64,000 nucleotides of DNA. It comes from Sphaerochaeta associata (GTDB taxonomy: Bacteria; Spirochaetota; Spirochaetia; Sphaerochaetales; Sphaerochaetaceae). The stretch covers positions 2,480,001 to 2,544,000 of the forward strand of contig NZ_CP094929.1 of assembly GCF_022869165.1 (NCBI RefSeq). Direction: 5' to 3'. The notes under the pieces are model-generated. The model saw only the letters and a list, made by a program, of their open reading frames with translations. It ran no database searches and was not told the DNA's origin. Position 1 is the first letter of the stretch; each line of letters opens with the position of its first letter. The position numbers were made by a program, and so were the translations under genes. Below are positions 26,300 through 34,702 of the stretch, piece by piece.

Positions 26300-27058
26300 T
26301 TATTCGCCCAGATACGCCGCCCTGACCTGCTCGTTCTCAAGCAAAGCCGACGATACGTCATGCAACACGATCCTGCCATTCTCCATGACATAGCCTTCGG
26401 TTGAGGCCTTGAGAGCCATGCGTGCATTCTGTTCGACCAGGAACACGGTGACCTTGTCCTGCTTGTTGATCATATCGATTTTTTCAAAAATATCAGCAAT
26501 CACCAGAGGGGCCAGCCCCAGTCCGGGCTCATCCAGGAGAATCAACCTCGGTCCGCTCATCAAGGCTCTTGCGATGGCCATCATCTGCTGTTCGCCGCCA
26601 CTGAGGGAGCGGGTCTTCTGCCGTCTGCGGGCTCCAAGAATCGGGAAGAAGTCGTACATGGCTTCCTTGCGTTCAGCGATGAGATTCTCATCACGAACCA
26701 GGAAGGCTCCCATATCAAGGTTCTCTTCAACAGTCATATCGGCAAAGACCCGACGGCCTTCAGGAACCAAGGCGATTCCTTTGGCGGCGATAAGGTCTGT
26801 GGTCAGGTACCTGCCCCGTTTCTCACCCTTCACCACTTCGGTTTTAGCTCTGCAAATCTCCTCACCATCGAAGGTGATGGATCCTCCAACCAGAGGTTCC
26901 TGACCGACAATAGCCTTCAGAAGCGTACTTTTCCCACTGCCATTGGCACCGATCAGACACACGATATTGCCTTCGTTGACATGCATGGAGACATGCTGCA
27001 ACGCCTTGATGTTTCCATAGGAGACGGAGATGTCGTCAATGGTTAGCAACTCTTTCAT
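26300..27058 (-). CDS. livF: branched-chain amino acid ABC transporter ATP-binding protein
   Basis: A 252-residue ATPase. Walker A GANGSGKST is at 37-45, the signature is LSGGEQQMMAIARALM and Walker B is LILLDEPGLGLAP. The EGRRVFADMTVEENLDMGA stretch marks the LivF subgroup. It powers import through LivHM. Its ATG overlaps the livG stop (ATGA). It is the last gene of the liv operon. Confidence 0.94.
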   Translation of the reverse strand: MKELLTIDDISVSYGNIKALQHVSMHVNEGNIVCLIGANGSGKSTLLKAIVGQEPLVGGSITFDGEEICRAKTEVVKGEKRGRYLTTDLIAAKGIALVPEGRRVFADMTVEENLDMGAFLVRDENLIAERKEAMYDFFPILGARRRQKTRSLSGGEQQMMAIARALMSGPRLILLDEPGLGLAPLVIADIFEKIDMINKQDKVTVFLVEQNARMALKASTEGYVMENGRIVLHDVSSALLENEQVRAAYLGE

Positions 27059-27834
27059 TCTTCTTCCTTTCCAAGATAGGCTTCAATGACACTCGGATTG
27101 TGCTTGATCTCCCTGGGTGTTCCCTGGGCGAGCTTCTGTCCGTAGTTGAGGACGGTGATGGAATCACAGATGTTCATCACCAGCTTCATGTCATGCTCGA
27201 TCAGGACAACGGTGATCCCAAGGTCCCTGATCTTGCGGATGGTAGCCATCAGATGGTCGGTTTCCTGGGGGTTCATGCCGGCAGCCGGCTCATCCAGGAA
27301 GAGCAGCTTGGGATCGGTTGCCAAGGCGCGGGCGATTTCCAGCTCGCGCTGTCTTCCATAGGGAAGATTCTTGGCAAGCTCGTTTTTCATCGAGCCCATT
27401 TCAAAGAAATCCAACCAATCACAGGCTCTTTCGTAGATCTGCTCTTCCTCGGCCTTGAGGTGAATGTAGCTGTTCACTGCATTGAGAAAACGGCCCTTGG
27501 TTTCACTCTTGCCGGTCTTGAAATGCCGACCGATCATAACGTTTTCCACCACCGTCAGTTCCTTGAAGAGACGGATGTTCTGGAAGGTTCTGGCAATACC
27601 CATTCTGCAAATCGTATGAGCGGGAAAACCTGTTATGTTCTTCTGATTGAAGAAGACCTTGCCTGCCGACGGTACATCGAGCCCCGTAACGTTATTGAAC
27701 AAGGTAGTCTTTCCTGCCCCGTTGGGACCGATCAGACCGGTGATCAAGCCGCTTTCAACCTGAAAGTCAACCTTATTGACTGCAATGACTCCACCATAGG
27801 CACGGGTCAATGCTTCAGTTTCCAAGAGAATCAT
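27055..27834 (-). CDS. livG: branched-chain amino acid ABC transporter ATP-binding protein
   Basis: A 259-residue ATPase. Walker A GPNGAGKTTLFN is followed by the LivG-type NVTGLDVPSAG and ARTFQNIRLFKELTVVENV, then RQRELEIARALATDPKLLFLDEPAAGMNPQET for the signature and Walker B. The signature reads LPYGRQ instead of LSGGQ, as is usual in LivG. It pairs with LivF. Its ATG overlaps the livM stop as TAATG. Confidence 0.94.
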   Translation of the reverse strand: MILLETEALTRAYGGVIAVNKVDFQVESGLITGLIGPNGAGKTTLFNNVTGLDVPSAGKVFFNQKNITGFPAHTICRMGIARTFQNIRLFKELTVVENVMIGRHFKTGKSETKGRFLNAVNSYIHLKAEEEQIYERACDWLDFFEMGSMKNELAKNLPYGRQRELEIARALATDPKLLFLDEPAAGMNPQETDHLMATIRKIRDLGITVVLIEHDMKLVMNICDSITVLNYGQKLAQGTPREIKHNPSVIEAYLGKEEE

Positions 27835-28748
27835 TATGCACCTCCCTTGCTTTTAGCAGCCTTTTTCCCATATCGGTTGGACTCACGTCCGAGCAGTCCC
27901 TGAGGACGCCAGATCATCATGACAACCAGGATCAAACCAAAAAGAATCTGCTTGAACTGGGGAGGTATGACACTGGACAAGCCGGTGAGCTGAGGCAGGT
28001 AGCTGATGAGCTGAATAATGAAGGCGCCGAGAATCGAGGCCTTGAAATTTCCCATCCCGCCGAGGACAACCATGCAAAGCACCATGATCGAGACCATGAA
28101 TGTATAGGTTCCCGGGGTAACGGAGAGAGTGAATACAGCTTGGAAGGAACCGGCGATACCGGCAACCGAGGCACCAAGAATGAAGGCATACACCTTGTAC
28201 TTGGTGATGTTGATGCCCATCGACTGGGCTGCAATCTCATCTTCACGGACAGCGGTGAGCGCCCTTCCCATTCTCGACCGTGCAAGACGCTGGAAGAGCA
28301 GGTAGGCAATCAACACTGTAATGACAAGCATGAACAGGAAGGCATACTTCTTATACGGGTTGATGGTAAAACCGAAAAGATCAGGCATCGGGATTCTCTG
28401 GATTCCCATGGGACCGTTGGTGAGACTGTCCCAGTTGTTGAGCACATTACGGACGATCTCCCCGAAGCCAAGGGTCGCAATGGCAAGATAGTCACCCTTG
28501 AGCCGCAGCGTCGGAAGTCCGATCAAAAGCCCGAAGAATGCACTCAACAGTGCTGCTACCGGCAAGGTCGCCCAGAAGGACCAACCGAAACGGGTTGCAA
28601 GGATTGCGGTGGCATAGCTGCCGATGGCAAAGAATCCAGCCTGGGTGAGACTGAGCATGCCGCCGTACCCGGTGATGATATTCTGACCGAGGGCCATCAA
28701 GGCATAGATGCCTGCATAGATGAGTATGAGTAGAAAGAAGTTGAACAT
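27834..28748 (-). CDS. livM: branched-chain amino acid ABC transporter permease
   Basis: A 304-residue membrane protein with about eight to ten hydrophobic segments. ITGYGGMLSLTQAGFFAIGSYATAIL and LKGDYLAIATLGFGEIVRNVLNNW are LivM signatures; the EAA-like loop is RSRMGRALTAVREDEIAAQSMGIN. It forms the channel with LivH. It begins one base after the livH stop region. Confidence 0.94.
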   Translation of the reverse strand: MFNFFLLILIYAGIYALMALGQNIITGYGGMLSLTQAGFFAIGSYATAILATRFGWSFWATLPVAALLSAFFGLLIGLPTLRLKGDYLAIATLGFGEIVRNVLNNWDSLTNGPMGIQRIPMPDLFGFTINPYKKYAFLFMLVITVLIAYLLFQRLARSRMGRALTAVREDEIAAQSMGINITKYKVYAFILGASVAGIAGSFQAVFTLSVTPGTYTFMVSIMVLCMVVLGGMGNFKASILGAFIIQLISYLPQLTGLSSVIPPQFKQILFGLILVVMMIWRPQGLLGRESNRYGKKAAKSKGGA

Positions 28749-28749
28749 A

Positions 28750-29667
28750 CTATACTTTCTCCTTTTCGACCTTGCCGAAGAGACCCTCGGGTTTGACCAG
28801 CAGGATGATGATCAGCACACCAAAGGCAATGGTGTCCTTCAGGCCCGTGGGAATGCCGAAGATGGCGACTCCGAATGTTTCCAAGAGTCCCAGCAGAATA
28901 CCTCCGAACATGGCTCCGCTGATATTGCCGATACCACCGACGACAGCTGCAACGAAGGCCTTCAAGCCTGTCATGGTGCCCATGGTCGCATAGACCTTGA
29001 AATCCAAGGCTATCAGAATACCACCAACGGCGGCCAAGGCGCTGCCGATTGCAAACGTCATGCTGATGACACGGTTGACGTTGATGCCCATGAGCATCGC
29101 AGTTCCTTGGTCCAGGCTGGTTGCACGCATCGCCTTGCCCATGCGGGTCCTGTCGACGAACAGCTTGAGAATGATCATCATCACAAGCGATACAACCAAA
29201 ATGAGTATCTGGTGCGGGGTTATGACCACATCCCCCAGGTGAACAGGAGTGTTGTCAAACGGATAGTTGAATTTTCTTGAGTGGGTTCCAAACATCCATG
29301 CAGCACTGTTGCTGAGAATGAAGGAAACACCGATGGCACTTAAAAGAGGTGCAAGGCGCGTAGCCCTGCGAAGCGGTTTGTAGGCAACCCGTTCGATGAA
29401 CACCCCCAGAACGGCACTGAATGCCATACTGATGAGCATGGCTATAAAGAATGCAATGATCGTCCATAACCCAAGCGGGGAAGAACCCCTGAGCAGGTCG
29501 AAGAGGAACAACCCTACATACGCGCCTACCATCAGGACGTCACCATGGGCGAAGTTGATAAATTTCAGAATGCCGTACACCATCGTATATCCGAGGGCTA
29601 TCAGGGCGTAGATGCCCCCGAGCGTCAGGCCATTCATCAAATGTTGGAAGAATTCAGCAATTCCCAC
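28750..29667 (-). CDS. livH: branched-chain amino acid ABC transporter permease
   Basis: A 305-residue membrane protein. FFQHLMNGLTLGGIYALIALGYTMVYGILKFINFAHGDVLMVGAY is the LivH N-terminal signature, and RTRMGKAMRATSLDQGTAMLMGINVNRVI is the cytoplasmic loop that contacts the ATPases. I choose the GTG at 29667 because GGAGAG precedes it by eight bases; the open frame extends further upstream without a site. It follows livJ after a hairpin terminator. Confidence 0.92.
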   Translation of the reverse strand: MGIAEFFQHLMNGLTLGGIYALIALGYTMVYGILKFINFAHGDVLMVGAYVGLFLFDLLRGSSPLGLWTIIAFFIAMLISMAFSAVLGVFIERVAYKPLRRATRLAPLLSAIGVSFILSNSAAWMFGTHSRKFNYPFDNTPVHLGDVVITPHQILILVVSLVMMIILKLFVDRTRMGKAMRATSLDQGTAMLMGINVNRVISMTFAIGSALAAVGGILIALDFKVYATMGTMTGLKAFVAAVVGGIGNISGAMFGGILLGLLETFGVAIFGIPTGLKDTIAFGVLIIILLVKPEGLFGKVEKEKV

Positions 29668-29715
29668 GATGCTCTCTCCTTCGTACGAGAACTGAACAGT
29701 ACGATAACATGAAAA

Positions 29716-29738
29716 GACCGGTGTAAACAACACCGGTC
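29716..29738 (-). terminator. hairpin terminator between livJ and livH
   Basis: GACCGGTGT and ACACCGGTC form a nine-base stem with a five-base loop; on the minus strand TTTTC follows. Partial read-through here would make more binding protein than permease, a common layout in ABC operons. Confidence 0.8.
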
Positions 29739-29775
29739 CTCCCATTTCCCGCAAGACCGGGAATACTTTTAGACC

Positions 29776-30948
29776 TTAGTCAATCTGGACTAGCTTACCA
29801 TCCACAACCGTGTAGGTTCCAAGATACTCAGGAGTAGTCTTGTTGACCTTGTACAGTCCCTGGTAGGCGACCAAGTCACCATTCTCGGCAAAGTTGACGG
29901 TTCCGCTTACACCAGGGAAATCCTTGGTTGCAGCAACTGCATCACGAATCGCCTTGCGGTCGAACTTTCCGGTTGCCTTATAGACCTTGTCCATGGCAGC
30001 GAGCAGTATGTTCGTTCCATCGTAGGCGTTGGTGGCAAAGCTGTCGGGACCGACACCATACTTGGCTGTGTAATCAGCAACGAACTTGCTGTAGGACGGG
30101 CTCTCCTTGACCTTGGCAGGACCGACATAGATGACTCCATCGGTGAAACCACCGGCGAGGTTGTAGATTTCGGGGTTGGAGAATCCGTCACAAGAGAGGA
30201 ACGGAATCTTCATGCCAAGCTGGGAAGCCTGCTCAAGAATCTGAGCCATCTCGGCTGTGTAGTTGGGAATGTAAATAGCCTGGGGATTGGCTGAGCGAAT
30301 CTTGGTCAACTGGGTTTTGAAATCCTTGTCGCCGACGTTGAATGCCTCGGCAATCGTCACCTTGCCGCCTGCAGCCTCAAAGGAAGCGGTCATACCTTCA
30401 TACAGACCCTGGCTGTAGTCGTTCTTGGCATAGAGGACGCCGATGGTGCGGTAGCCGAGCTTCTCAAAGAAGTAGCGACCCGCTACCTCGCCCTGGAGGC
30501 CGTCTGATACGACGGTGCGGAATACAAAGTCACCGATGCTGGTGATGTCTGCATGGGTTGCAGAGGGGCTGATCATCACGATGCCTTCATTCTGTACGCG
30601 TTCGCCTACTGCGAAGCTTACACCGGTGAAGACAGGTCCGATCAGACCGACAATCTTATCAGAAGAGGAGAGCTTCTCAATCGAAGAGAGACCCTTCTCG
30701 ACATTTCCTTCAGAATCTTCAGTCACCAATACGACGGGAAGTTTCCCACCGATTCCGCCCTTTGCATTGAACTCTGCAACTGCAAGCATGGCCGAGTTGT
30801 TGCTCAATACTCCATAGTTGGCATAGTCACCGGTCATCGGGCCGATGAAGCCGATTTTCGGGCTGGCTGCTTCAGAGCCGCCCTGAGCGAATACAGGAAA
30901 GGACAATACGGCCAAGATGGCCAACAGAACAAACAGGCTTTTCTTCAT
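29776..30948 (-). CDS. livJ: branched-chain amino acid ABC transporter substrate-binding protein
   Basis: A 390-residue periplasmic binding protein of the Leu/Ile/Val type (Peripla_BP_6). Signal peptide MKKSLFVLLAILAVLSFPVFA is followed by QGGSEAAS and then KIGFIGPMTGDYANYGV, the usual first strand. IGVLYAKNDYSQGLYEGM and NAYDGTNILLAAMDK are further family marks. GGAGG lies eight bases before the ATG at 30948. It is the promoter-proximal gene of livJHMGF and is separated from livH by a hairpin. The substrate could also be another aliphatic amino acid. Confidence 0.94.
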   Translation of the reverse strand: MKKSLFVLLAILAVLSFPVFAQGGSEAASPKIGFIGPMTGDYANYGVLSNNSAMLAVAEFNAKGGIGGKLPVVLVTEDSEGNVEKGLSSIEKLSSSDKIVGLIGPVFTGVSFAVGERVQNEGIVMISPSATHADITSIGDFVFRTVVSDGLQGEVAGRYFFEKLGYRTIGVLYAKNDYSQGLYEGMTASFEAAGGKVTIAEAFNVGDKDFKTQLTKIRSANPQAIYIPNYTAEMAQILEQASQLGMKIPFLSCDGFSNPEIYNLAGGFTDGVIYVGPAKVKESPSYSKFVADYTAKYGVGPDSFATNAYDGTNILLAAMDKVYKATGKFDRKAIRDAVAATKDFPGVSGTVNFAENGDLVAYQGLYKVNKTTPEYLGTYTVVDGKLVQID

Positions 30949-31000
30949 CTTTGGTACCTCCAAATAATGCCCGACAGTAAATTATCGAAACATTTACTAG

Positions 31001-31029
31001 GTTATACAATAACAAGTATATTTATGCAA
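31001..31029 (-). promoter_or_regulatory. promoter of the liv operon
   Basis: Minus strand TTGCAT (31029-31024), 17-base spacer, TATAAC (31006-31001), preceded by an AT-rich stretch up to about 31060 that could act as an UP element. Confidence 0.65.
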
Positions 31030-31142
31030 TATTTAAACACTGCAATTTGAAAATTTTCCGAACAAGAAGGGGTGGAAAGCCTCTCAGCCCTCATATATCA
31101 CTCACTGTTGCCTCCCTTTGCTATCCATAATTCCTAGTGTCG

Positions 31143-31151
31143 TGCTATACT
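31143..31151 (+). promoter_or_regulatory. extended -10 promoter of mscL
   Basis: TGCTATACT is an extended -10 (TGn plus TATACT) with no clear -35. It gives a leader of about 26 bases that contains GGGAGG. Confidence 0.6.
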
Positions 31152-31183
31152 CAAAGTACTAAAATTTTTTTTGGGAGGTCTCT

Positions 31184-31633
31184 ATGGCAGGAAAAAGCAA
31201 GATGCTTGGTGAATTCAAAACGTTCATCACCCGGGGAAACGTAATGGATTTGGCCGTCGGTCTTATAATCGGAAGTGCATTCACAGCAATTGTCAATTCA
31301 TTGGTCAAGGATGTTCTCATGCCCTTCATCGGTCTCATCCTCGGAGGCATCAGTTTTGTTGACTTGAAGATCGTCATTGCTGAAGCAACCGCAGAAACTG
31401 CCGAGGTAGCAATAATGTACGGCAATTTCATTCAGAAAGTCGTTGACTTCCTGATTATCGCCTTCGTCGTATTCATGCTTGTACGAACCATCAATCGCAT
31501 GCGCGAGCACCTCGATGCAAAGAAAAAGGCGGAAGAGAAAGCAAAAGCGGCGGCAACACCTGCTCCTGCACCTGTTATTCCGGCCGACGTGGTTCTGCTT
31601 ACCGAGATCAGAGACCTGTTGAAGAAAAAATAA
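31184..31633 (+). CDS. mscL: large-conductance mechanosensitive channel
   Basis: A 149-residue channel of usual length. The amphipathic N-terminus is MLGEFKTFITRGNVMDLAVGLIIGSAFTAIVNSLVKDVLMPFIG, with the first pore helix; the second helix is FIQKVVDFLIIAFVVFMLVRTINRM. A basic and alanine-rich linker leads to the C-terminal helix LLTEIRDLLKKK. It opens under membrane tension to release solutes on osmotic downshock. GGGAGG is five bases before the ATG. Confidence 0.96.
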   Translation: MAGKSKMLGEFKTFITRGNVMDLAVGLIIGSAFTAIVNSLVKDVLMPFIGLILGGISFVDLKIVIAEATAETAEVAIMYGNFIQKVVDFLIIAFVVFMLVRTINRMREHLDAKKKAEEKAKAAATPAPAPVIPADVVLLTEIRDLLKKK

Positions 31634-31644
31634 GGGGTATACCA

Positions 31645-31678
31645 GCAAGGGGAAAAAGTTTTCAACCCCTCCCCTTGC
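31645..31678 (+). terminator. possible terminator after mscL
   Basis: GCAAGGGG and CCCCTTGC form an eight-base stem with an 18-base loop, but no T-run follows and the tRNA -35 overlaps the right arm. Weak call. Confidence 0.3.
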
Positions 31679-31703
31679 AACCCATTTCCATTTACGGTAC
31701 TAT
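31675..31703 (+). promoter_or_regulatory. promoter of tRNA-Arg
   Basis: TTGCAA (31675-31680), 17-base spacer, TACTAT (31698-31703). The start should lie about seven bases before the mature tRNA. Confidence 0.65.
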
Positions 31704-31716
31704 CGATTTTGCATTT

Positions 31717-31790
31717 GCTCCTGTAGCTCAGCTGGATAGAGCACTTCCCTCCTAAGGAAGGGGTCGTGCGTTCGAATCGCGCCAGGGGCA
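31717..31790 (+). tRNA. tRNA-Arg (anticodon CCU)
   Basis: A 74-base cloverleaf to the discriminator A73. The acceptor stem is GCTCCTG with CAGGGGC (one G-U pair), the D arm GCTC/GAGC, the anticodon stem CTTCC/GGAAG with loop CTCCTAA, and the T arm GTGCG/CGCGC (one G-U) with TTCGAAT. The anticodon CCT is at 31751-31753 and reads AGG. CCA is not encoded, so a nucleotidyltransferase must add it. It stands alone with its own promoter and terminator. Confidence 0.96.
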
Positions 31791-31795
31791 CGTTT

Positions 31796-31827
31796 GAGAG
31801 GTTGTTTCAACACAACCTCTCTTTTTT
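31796..31827 (+). terminator. terminator of tRNA-Arg
   Basis: GAGAGGTTGT and ACAACCTCTC form a perfect ten-base stem around a six-base loop, followed directly by six T. Confidence 0.93.
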
Positions 31828-31831
31828 GTTT

Positions 31832-33055
31832 CTAGAGAATCTCCTCAATGAGCAGCGGGTATTTGGACAGAGGCTCGCAGCCCCTCTTGCCGATGAGAAT
31901 AGGGTTTTCGTAGCGAAAGCCAATTCCCTCTTCCAAGCTGGCGTACTGCATGGCGCAGATTACCATCTCCCCTTCCTGATAGACATGGTCGGGGTTCGTC
32001 CAATAGGGGAACGGCCCATCCATGGCATGCCCGATCCTCCACTCGTCGCCAAAAAGCCCGATGCCATGCTCGCAGCCGGGGAGCAGAAAATCTGAACAAT
32101 CAAGACTTTCGGCCCTGTCCATCATGACCTGGGCAAGAGATGAGGGTGTTGCACCCTCCTTGTAATGATCGAGCACCGTCTGAACCAAATCCACAAAATT
32201 ATCCGCATGGCGCCTTTGGCGTTTGGTGGCGGGTCCGATCAGGTAGTTGTGTGAGTGATCCCCCAGTGCAAGATGGAACATCGAATGCAGGTCGACCATC
32301 AGCGGTTCACCTTGGGCAAGCTTCTTCGTCGTAGGAGGTGTACAGGCACCAAGGGCGGTGCGATACCCGCTGGAAATCTCATTGAGTCCTGCAAAGTTCC
32401 ACTCCGAAACCGATCCTTCCTTACGCATGGCCAATGCGGCAATGCCTCCGACCACCGTCTCGGTCAGGTGTTTCCAACCACCATTGCTCAGTGCCTCGAA
32501 GACGGCTCGCTGTCCTACATCGACGATTCGCGAGGCTTCGCGGAAGCGGGCCACCGTACCGGCATCCTTGATGATCGAAAGCTCGTCCACCAGATGGTGG
32601 GCGTTGACCAGCGTCCAACCCGGCAATGCGGCTTCAAGTTGCGTGTACTCATAATGGCTGAGATTTCCTTCAGCCGTATAGGTTGCAATCCCATCCTCGA
32701 CGCCCAGCCTTCCCCTGCTTATCCCCAACTCCTCGGTCAGGCAGGCAGTAATCAGGCTTATGGGATCCTGCCCTCCCATCGGGGCGTAAGCGCGTACATT
32801 GTCGGTTGAAAGCCAAGTCTCATCACCAACCCGCGTGGCATCGACGATGAAGGTATGCAGTATTGGTTCTCCTGTGCGGGGGATGACCACATAGCTGCGC
32901 CAAGGGATGAAGGCATCCAACAGGAAGCTCAGCGTTCTGGGACGAGTCCCCACATAGGCATCCAGACCTTCTCTTTCCATTGCTTTTTGTAAATCCGCCA
33001 CGCGTTTACGGTTGTCGATATAGTACGGACTGCTTTGGTTTAGTCTTCCTGCCAT
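31832..33055 (-). CDS. M24-family metallopeptidase (creatinase/Xaa-Pro peptidase-like)
   Basis: A 407-residue pita-bread protein with an N-terminal creatinase-like domain (about 1-150) and a C-terminal M24 domain. Candidate metal ligands are the Asp of LMVDLHSM, the Asp of LALGDHSHN eleven residues later, the His of GCEHGIGL and Glu in YENPILIG. It may hydrolyse Xaa-Pro peptides or a C-N bond in a small molecule. GGAGG is seven bases before the ATG at 33055; a GTG two codons earlier is less likely. It starts two bases after the SCP2 gene ends, in an operon with it and a TetR regulator. Confidence 0.8.
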   Translation of the reverse strand: MAGRLNQSSPYYIDNRKRVADLQKAMEREGLDAYVGTRPRTLSFLLDAFIPWRSYVVIPRTGEPILHTFIVDATRVGDETWLSTDNVRAYAPMGGQDPISLITACLTEELGISRGRLGVEDGIATYTAEGNLSHYEYTQLEAALPGWTLVNAHHLVDELSIIKDAGTVARFREASRIVDVGQRAVFEALSNGGWKHLTETVVGGIAALAMRKEGSVSEWNFAGLNEISSGYRTALGACTPPTTKKLAQGEPLMVDLHSMFHLALGDHSHNYLIGPATKRQRRHADNFVDLVQTVLDHYKEGATPSSLAQVMMDRAESLDCSDFLLPGCEHGIGLFGDEWRIGHAMDGPFPYWTNPDHVYQEGEMVICAMQYASLEEGIGFRYENPILIGKRGCEPLSKYPLLIEEIL

Positions 33056-33057
33056 GC

Positions 33058-33468
33058 TCACACCTCCCTGTAGTCGGTCGGAATCATGCTCAAGACTTTA
33101 TTGACCCGGTCGGCAAGCGGTGCAAGCCTGACGGCTTTCGCCATATTGCCTTTGAGGCGGAGCTTTCCTGTCATCAAGGCACGCGTACTACTCAACTCAC
33201 CGCGGGTAATCGAGGCAAAGACCGAATAGGGACCGCGAATAATGAATTCCGCTTCAGGAGCTGGAACCTCGCCGGTCTCAAATGCCACCACCTTTCCGTC
33301 CTCGCACTTCAGAAAGAGAAAAAACTCTTTCCCCTCAGGGCCATGCTCATAAATGTCCACCATCGAGGTGGTCACGTTGTGCATCTTCTGTGGGTCGATT
33401 TCACTTTGCAGCAGCTTCAAACCCTCATCCCTCCACGATTTGCCTAGATACATCAGCTTCTCATCCAT
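33058..33468 (-). CDS. SCP2-like sterol/lipid-carrier domain protein
   Basis: A 136-residue protein. The segment FLFLKCEDGKVVAFETGEVPAPEAEFIIRGPYSVFASITRGEL and the following LMTGKLRLKGNMAKAVRLAP match the SCP2 fold, in which a beta sheet and helices enclose a hydrophobic tunnel for lipids or acyl chains. The ligand is unknown. GGAGG is nine bases before the ATG. Its start overlaps the end of the TetR gene by eight bases, which points to co-regulation. Confidence 0.78.
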   Translation of the reverse strand: MDEKLMYLGKSWRDEGLKLLQSEIDPQKMHNVTTSMVDIYEHGPEGKEFFLFLKCEDGKVVAFETGEVPAPEAEFIIRGPYSVFASITRGELSSTRALMTGKLRLKGNMAKAVRLAPLADRVNKVLSMIPTDYREV

Positions 33469-34093
33469 GTGTACAATCCTCCTTATCCGACTGACGGGCC
33501 AACAGCCCGTTCAAGACCAAATCAAGGCTTTGCATAAAACGTCTTTGCTCACTGCCCGACTCTTCAACATACGCACGCTCGATCGAAAACCGATAGAGCG
33601 AGAAAAGAATTTGGGCTGCGAGCTGTACGTCATCTATACAAAACACCTTTGCGTCCACCGCCTTCTGAATGACGCCAGCCAGCAACTGGACAGACTTTTC
33701 ATTGATGCGGGCGAAGGGATCAATGCCATCGAGCACAGGAAAGAGGGAGGGATCGCTTGCGAGTATTCTCCTGAGCCTGGTTTCCTTCTGCATGTAGGAG
33801 AAGGCACTCATGCACAGTGCCTTGAAGCTTGCAAGCGGATCCGATTGAGCCTGCGCCTGCTCAAGTGCATGCGACTGCCATTGCTCAAAGGCATACGCAA
33901 CGCATTGGATATAGAGATCCTGTTTGTCTTGCACATAGCGATAGAGCGTTCCGACAGCAACCTGCATGCGAAGAGCAATGTCTTCCATGCTGGTTTTTCG
34001 GTACCCGTATTCAGAGAATACCGACAGTGCTGTTTCAAAGAGTTGCTGCTTGCGCTTCTGACCCTTAGGTGAAAAAGTGAAGATTTCGTTCAT
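33461..34093 (-). CDS. TetR-family regulator leading the SCP2-M24 operon
   Basis: A 210-residue protein. The N-terminal helix-turn-helix is RKQQLFETALSVFSEYGYRKTSMEDIALRMQVAVGTLYRYVQDKQDL, typical of TetR; the rest is the helical ligand-binding domain. It leads the SCP2-M24 operon and should regulate it and itself, perhaps in response to a lipid-like ligand given the SCP2 partner (inference). The ATG follows a -10 box by six bases, so a leaderless mRNA is predicted. Its -35 spans the stop codon of the second TetR gene. Confidence 0.85.
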   Translation of the reverse strand: MNEIFTFSPKGQKRKQQLFETALSVFSEYGYRKTSMEDIALRMQVAVGTLYRYVQDKQDLYIQCVAYAFEQWQSHALEQAQAQSDPLASFKALCMSAFSYMQKETRLRRILASDPSLFPVLDGIDPFARINEKSVQLLAGVIQKAVDAKVFCIDDVQLAAQILFSLYRFSIERAYVEESGSEQRRFMQSLDLVLNGLLARQSDKEDCTHG

Positions 34094-34099
34094 ATCTTC

Positions 34100-34127
34100 A
34101 TTTTACACCTAATATCCCTCACGTCAA
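34100..34127 (-). promoter_or_regulatory. promoter of the TetR-SCP2-M24 operon, predicted leaderless
   Basis: Minus strand TTGACG (34127-34122), 16-base spacer, TAAAAT (34105-34100), then six bases to the ATG at 34093. No perfect TetR palindrome is visible in it. Confidence 0.6.
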
Positions 34128-34702
34128 GAGAAGCAGGAACCATAGAGAAGCATTCTTCCCATCGCAACGGTATCCTGGGCCAGGGTCTGCTGTTCTCCAT
34201 CATCCATTCGTCCGGTAACCGCCAGGCAAAGCCTGCCGTGCATGGAAGAAAAAAGCAGGGAACCAACTACAAGCACCTGCTCATCGCTCATATGACTTGG
34301 AGCGGAAAGCCGCAGCCACCGTGCCATGATATGGGACGGCCGGGCGAGAATCGGTTCAAGCTCGGAGGGCATCTCAGCGGCAAGCTCTTCCATCCAGATA
34401 AGCCGAAACCAAGCCGGATGCTGCTCAACAAACTGTACATACCGTTCGATCAGGTTACCAGGCTCCGACAACAATGGCATCCTGTCTTCCGGCATCAGGG
34501 CAATTAAATGCTCAAGGGCCGAACCAAGAGCGAACCAGAGCAATTCCTGTTGGGATTTGAACCAGTTATAGGCATTGGTATGGGCACAGCCCAACTCTTT
34601 TGCAACCCTGCGCAGGTTCAAGTCCCGGATTGGAACACCCTCATCCAACAGACGCAGAACCTCGTCAATAAAAGCCTGCCTCCCTATTGTCGTTGTTTTC
34701 AT
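34124..34702 (-). CDS. TetR-like regulator co-transcribed with a lipoprotein
   Basis: A 192-residue protein. The helix-turn-helix is FIDEVLRLLDEGVPIRDLNLRRVAKELGCAHTNAYNWFKSQQELLW, less canonical than its neighbour but with the TetR helix spacing. The helical C-terminal domain includes HPAWFRLIWMEELAAEMPSELEP. The ATG at 34702 overlaps the lipoprotein stop as ATGA and has AAGGTGG upstream, so it is coupled to that gene. It probably binds the tandem palindromes at 35900-35925 upstream of the lipoprotein gene and controls its own operon. Confidence 0.78.
   Translation of the reverse strand: MKTTTIGRQAFIDEVLRLLDEGVPIRDLNLRRVAKELGCAHTNAYNWFKSQQELLWFALGSALEHLIALMPEDRMPLLSEPGNLIERYVQFVEQHPAWFRLIWMEELAAEMPSELEPILARPSHIMARWLRLSAPSHMSDEQVLVVGSLLFSSMHGRLCLAVTGRMDDGEQQTLAQDTVAMGRMLLYGSCFS

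Noticed and set aside
27810-28733. A 307-codon open frame antisense to livM
   Set aside because: Highly charged shadow of a membrane protein; livM has the family signatures and operon spacing.
31645-31678. Small RNA gene between mscL and tRNA-Arg
   Set aside because: Only a weak stem is present and the tRNA promoter occupies the right arm; no separate promoter-terminator pair.
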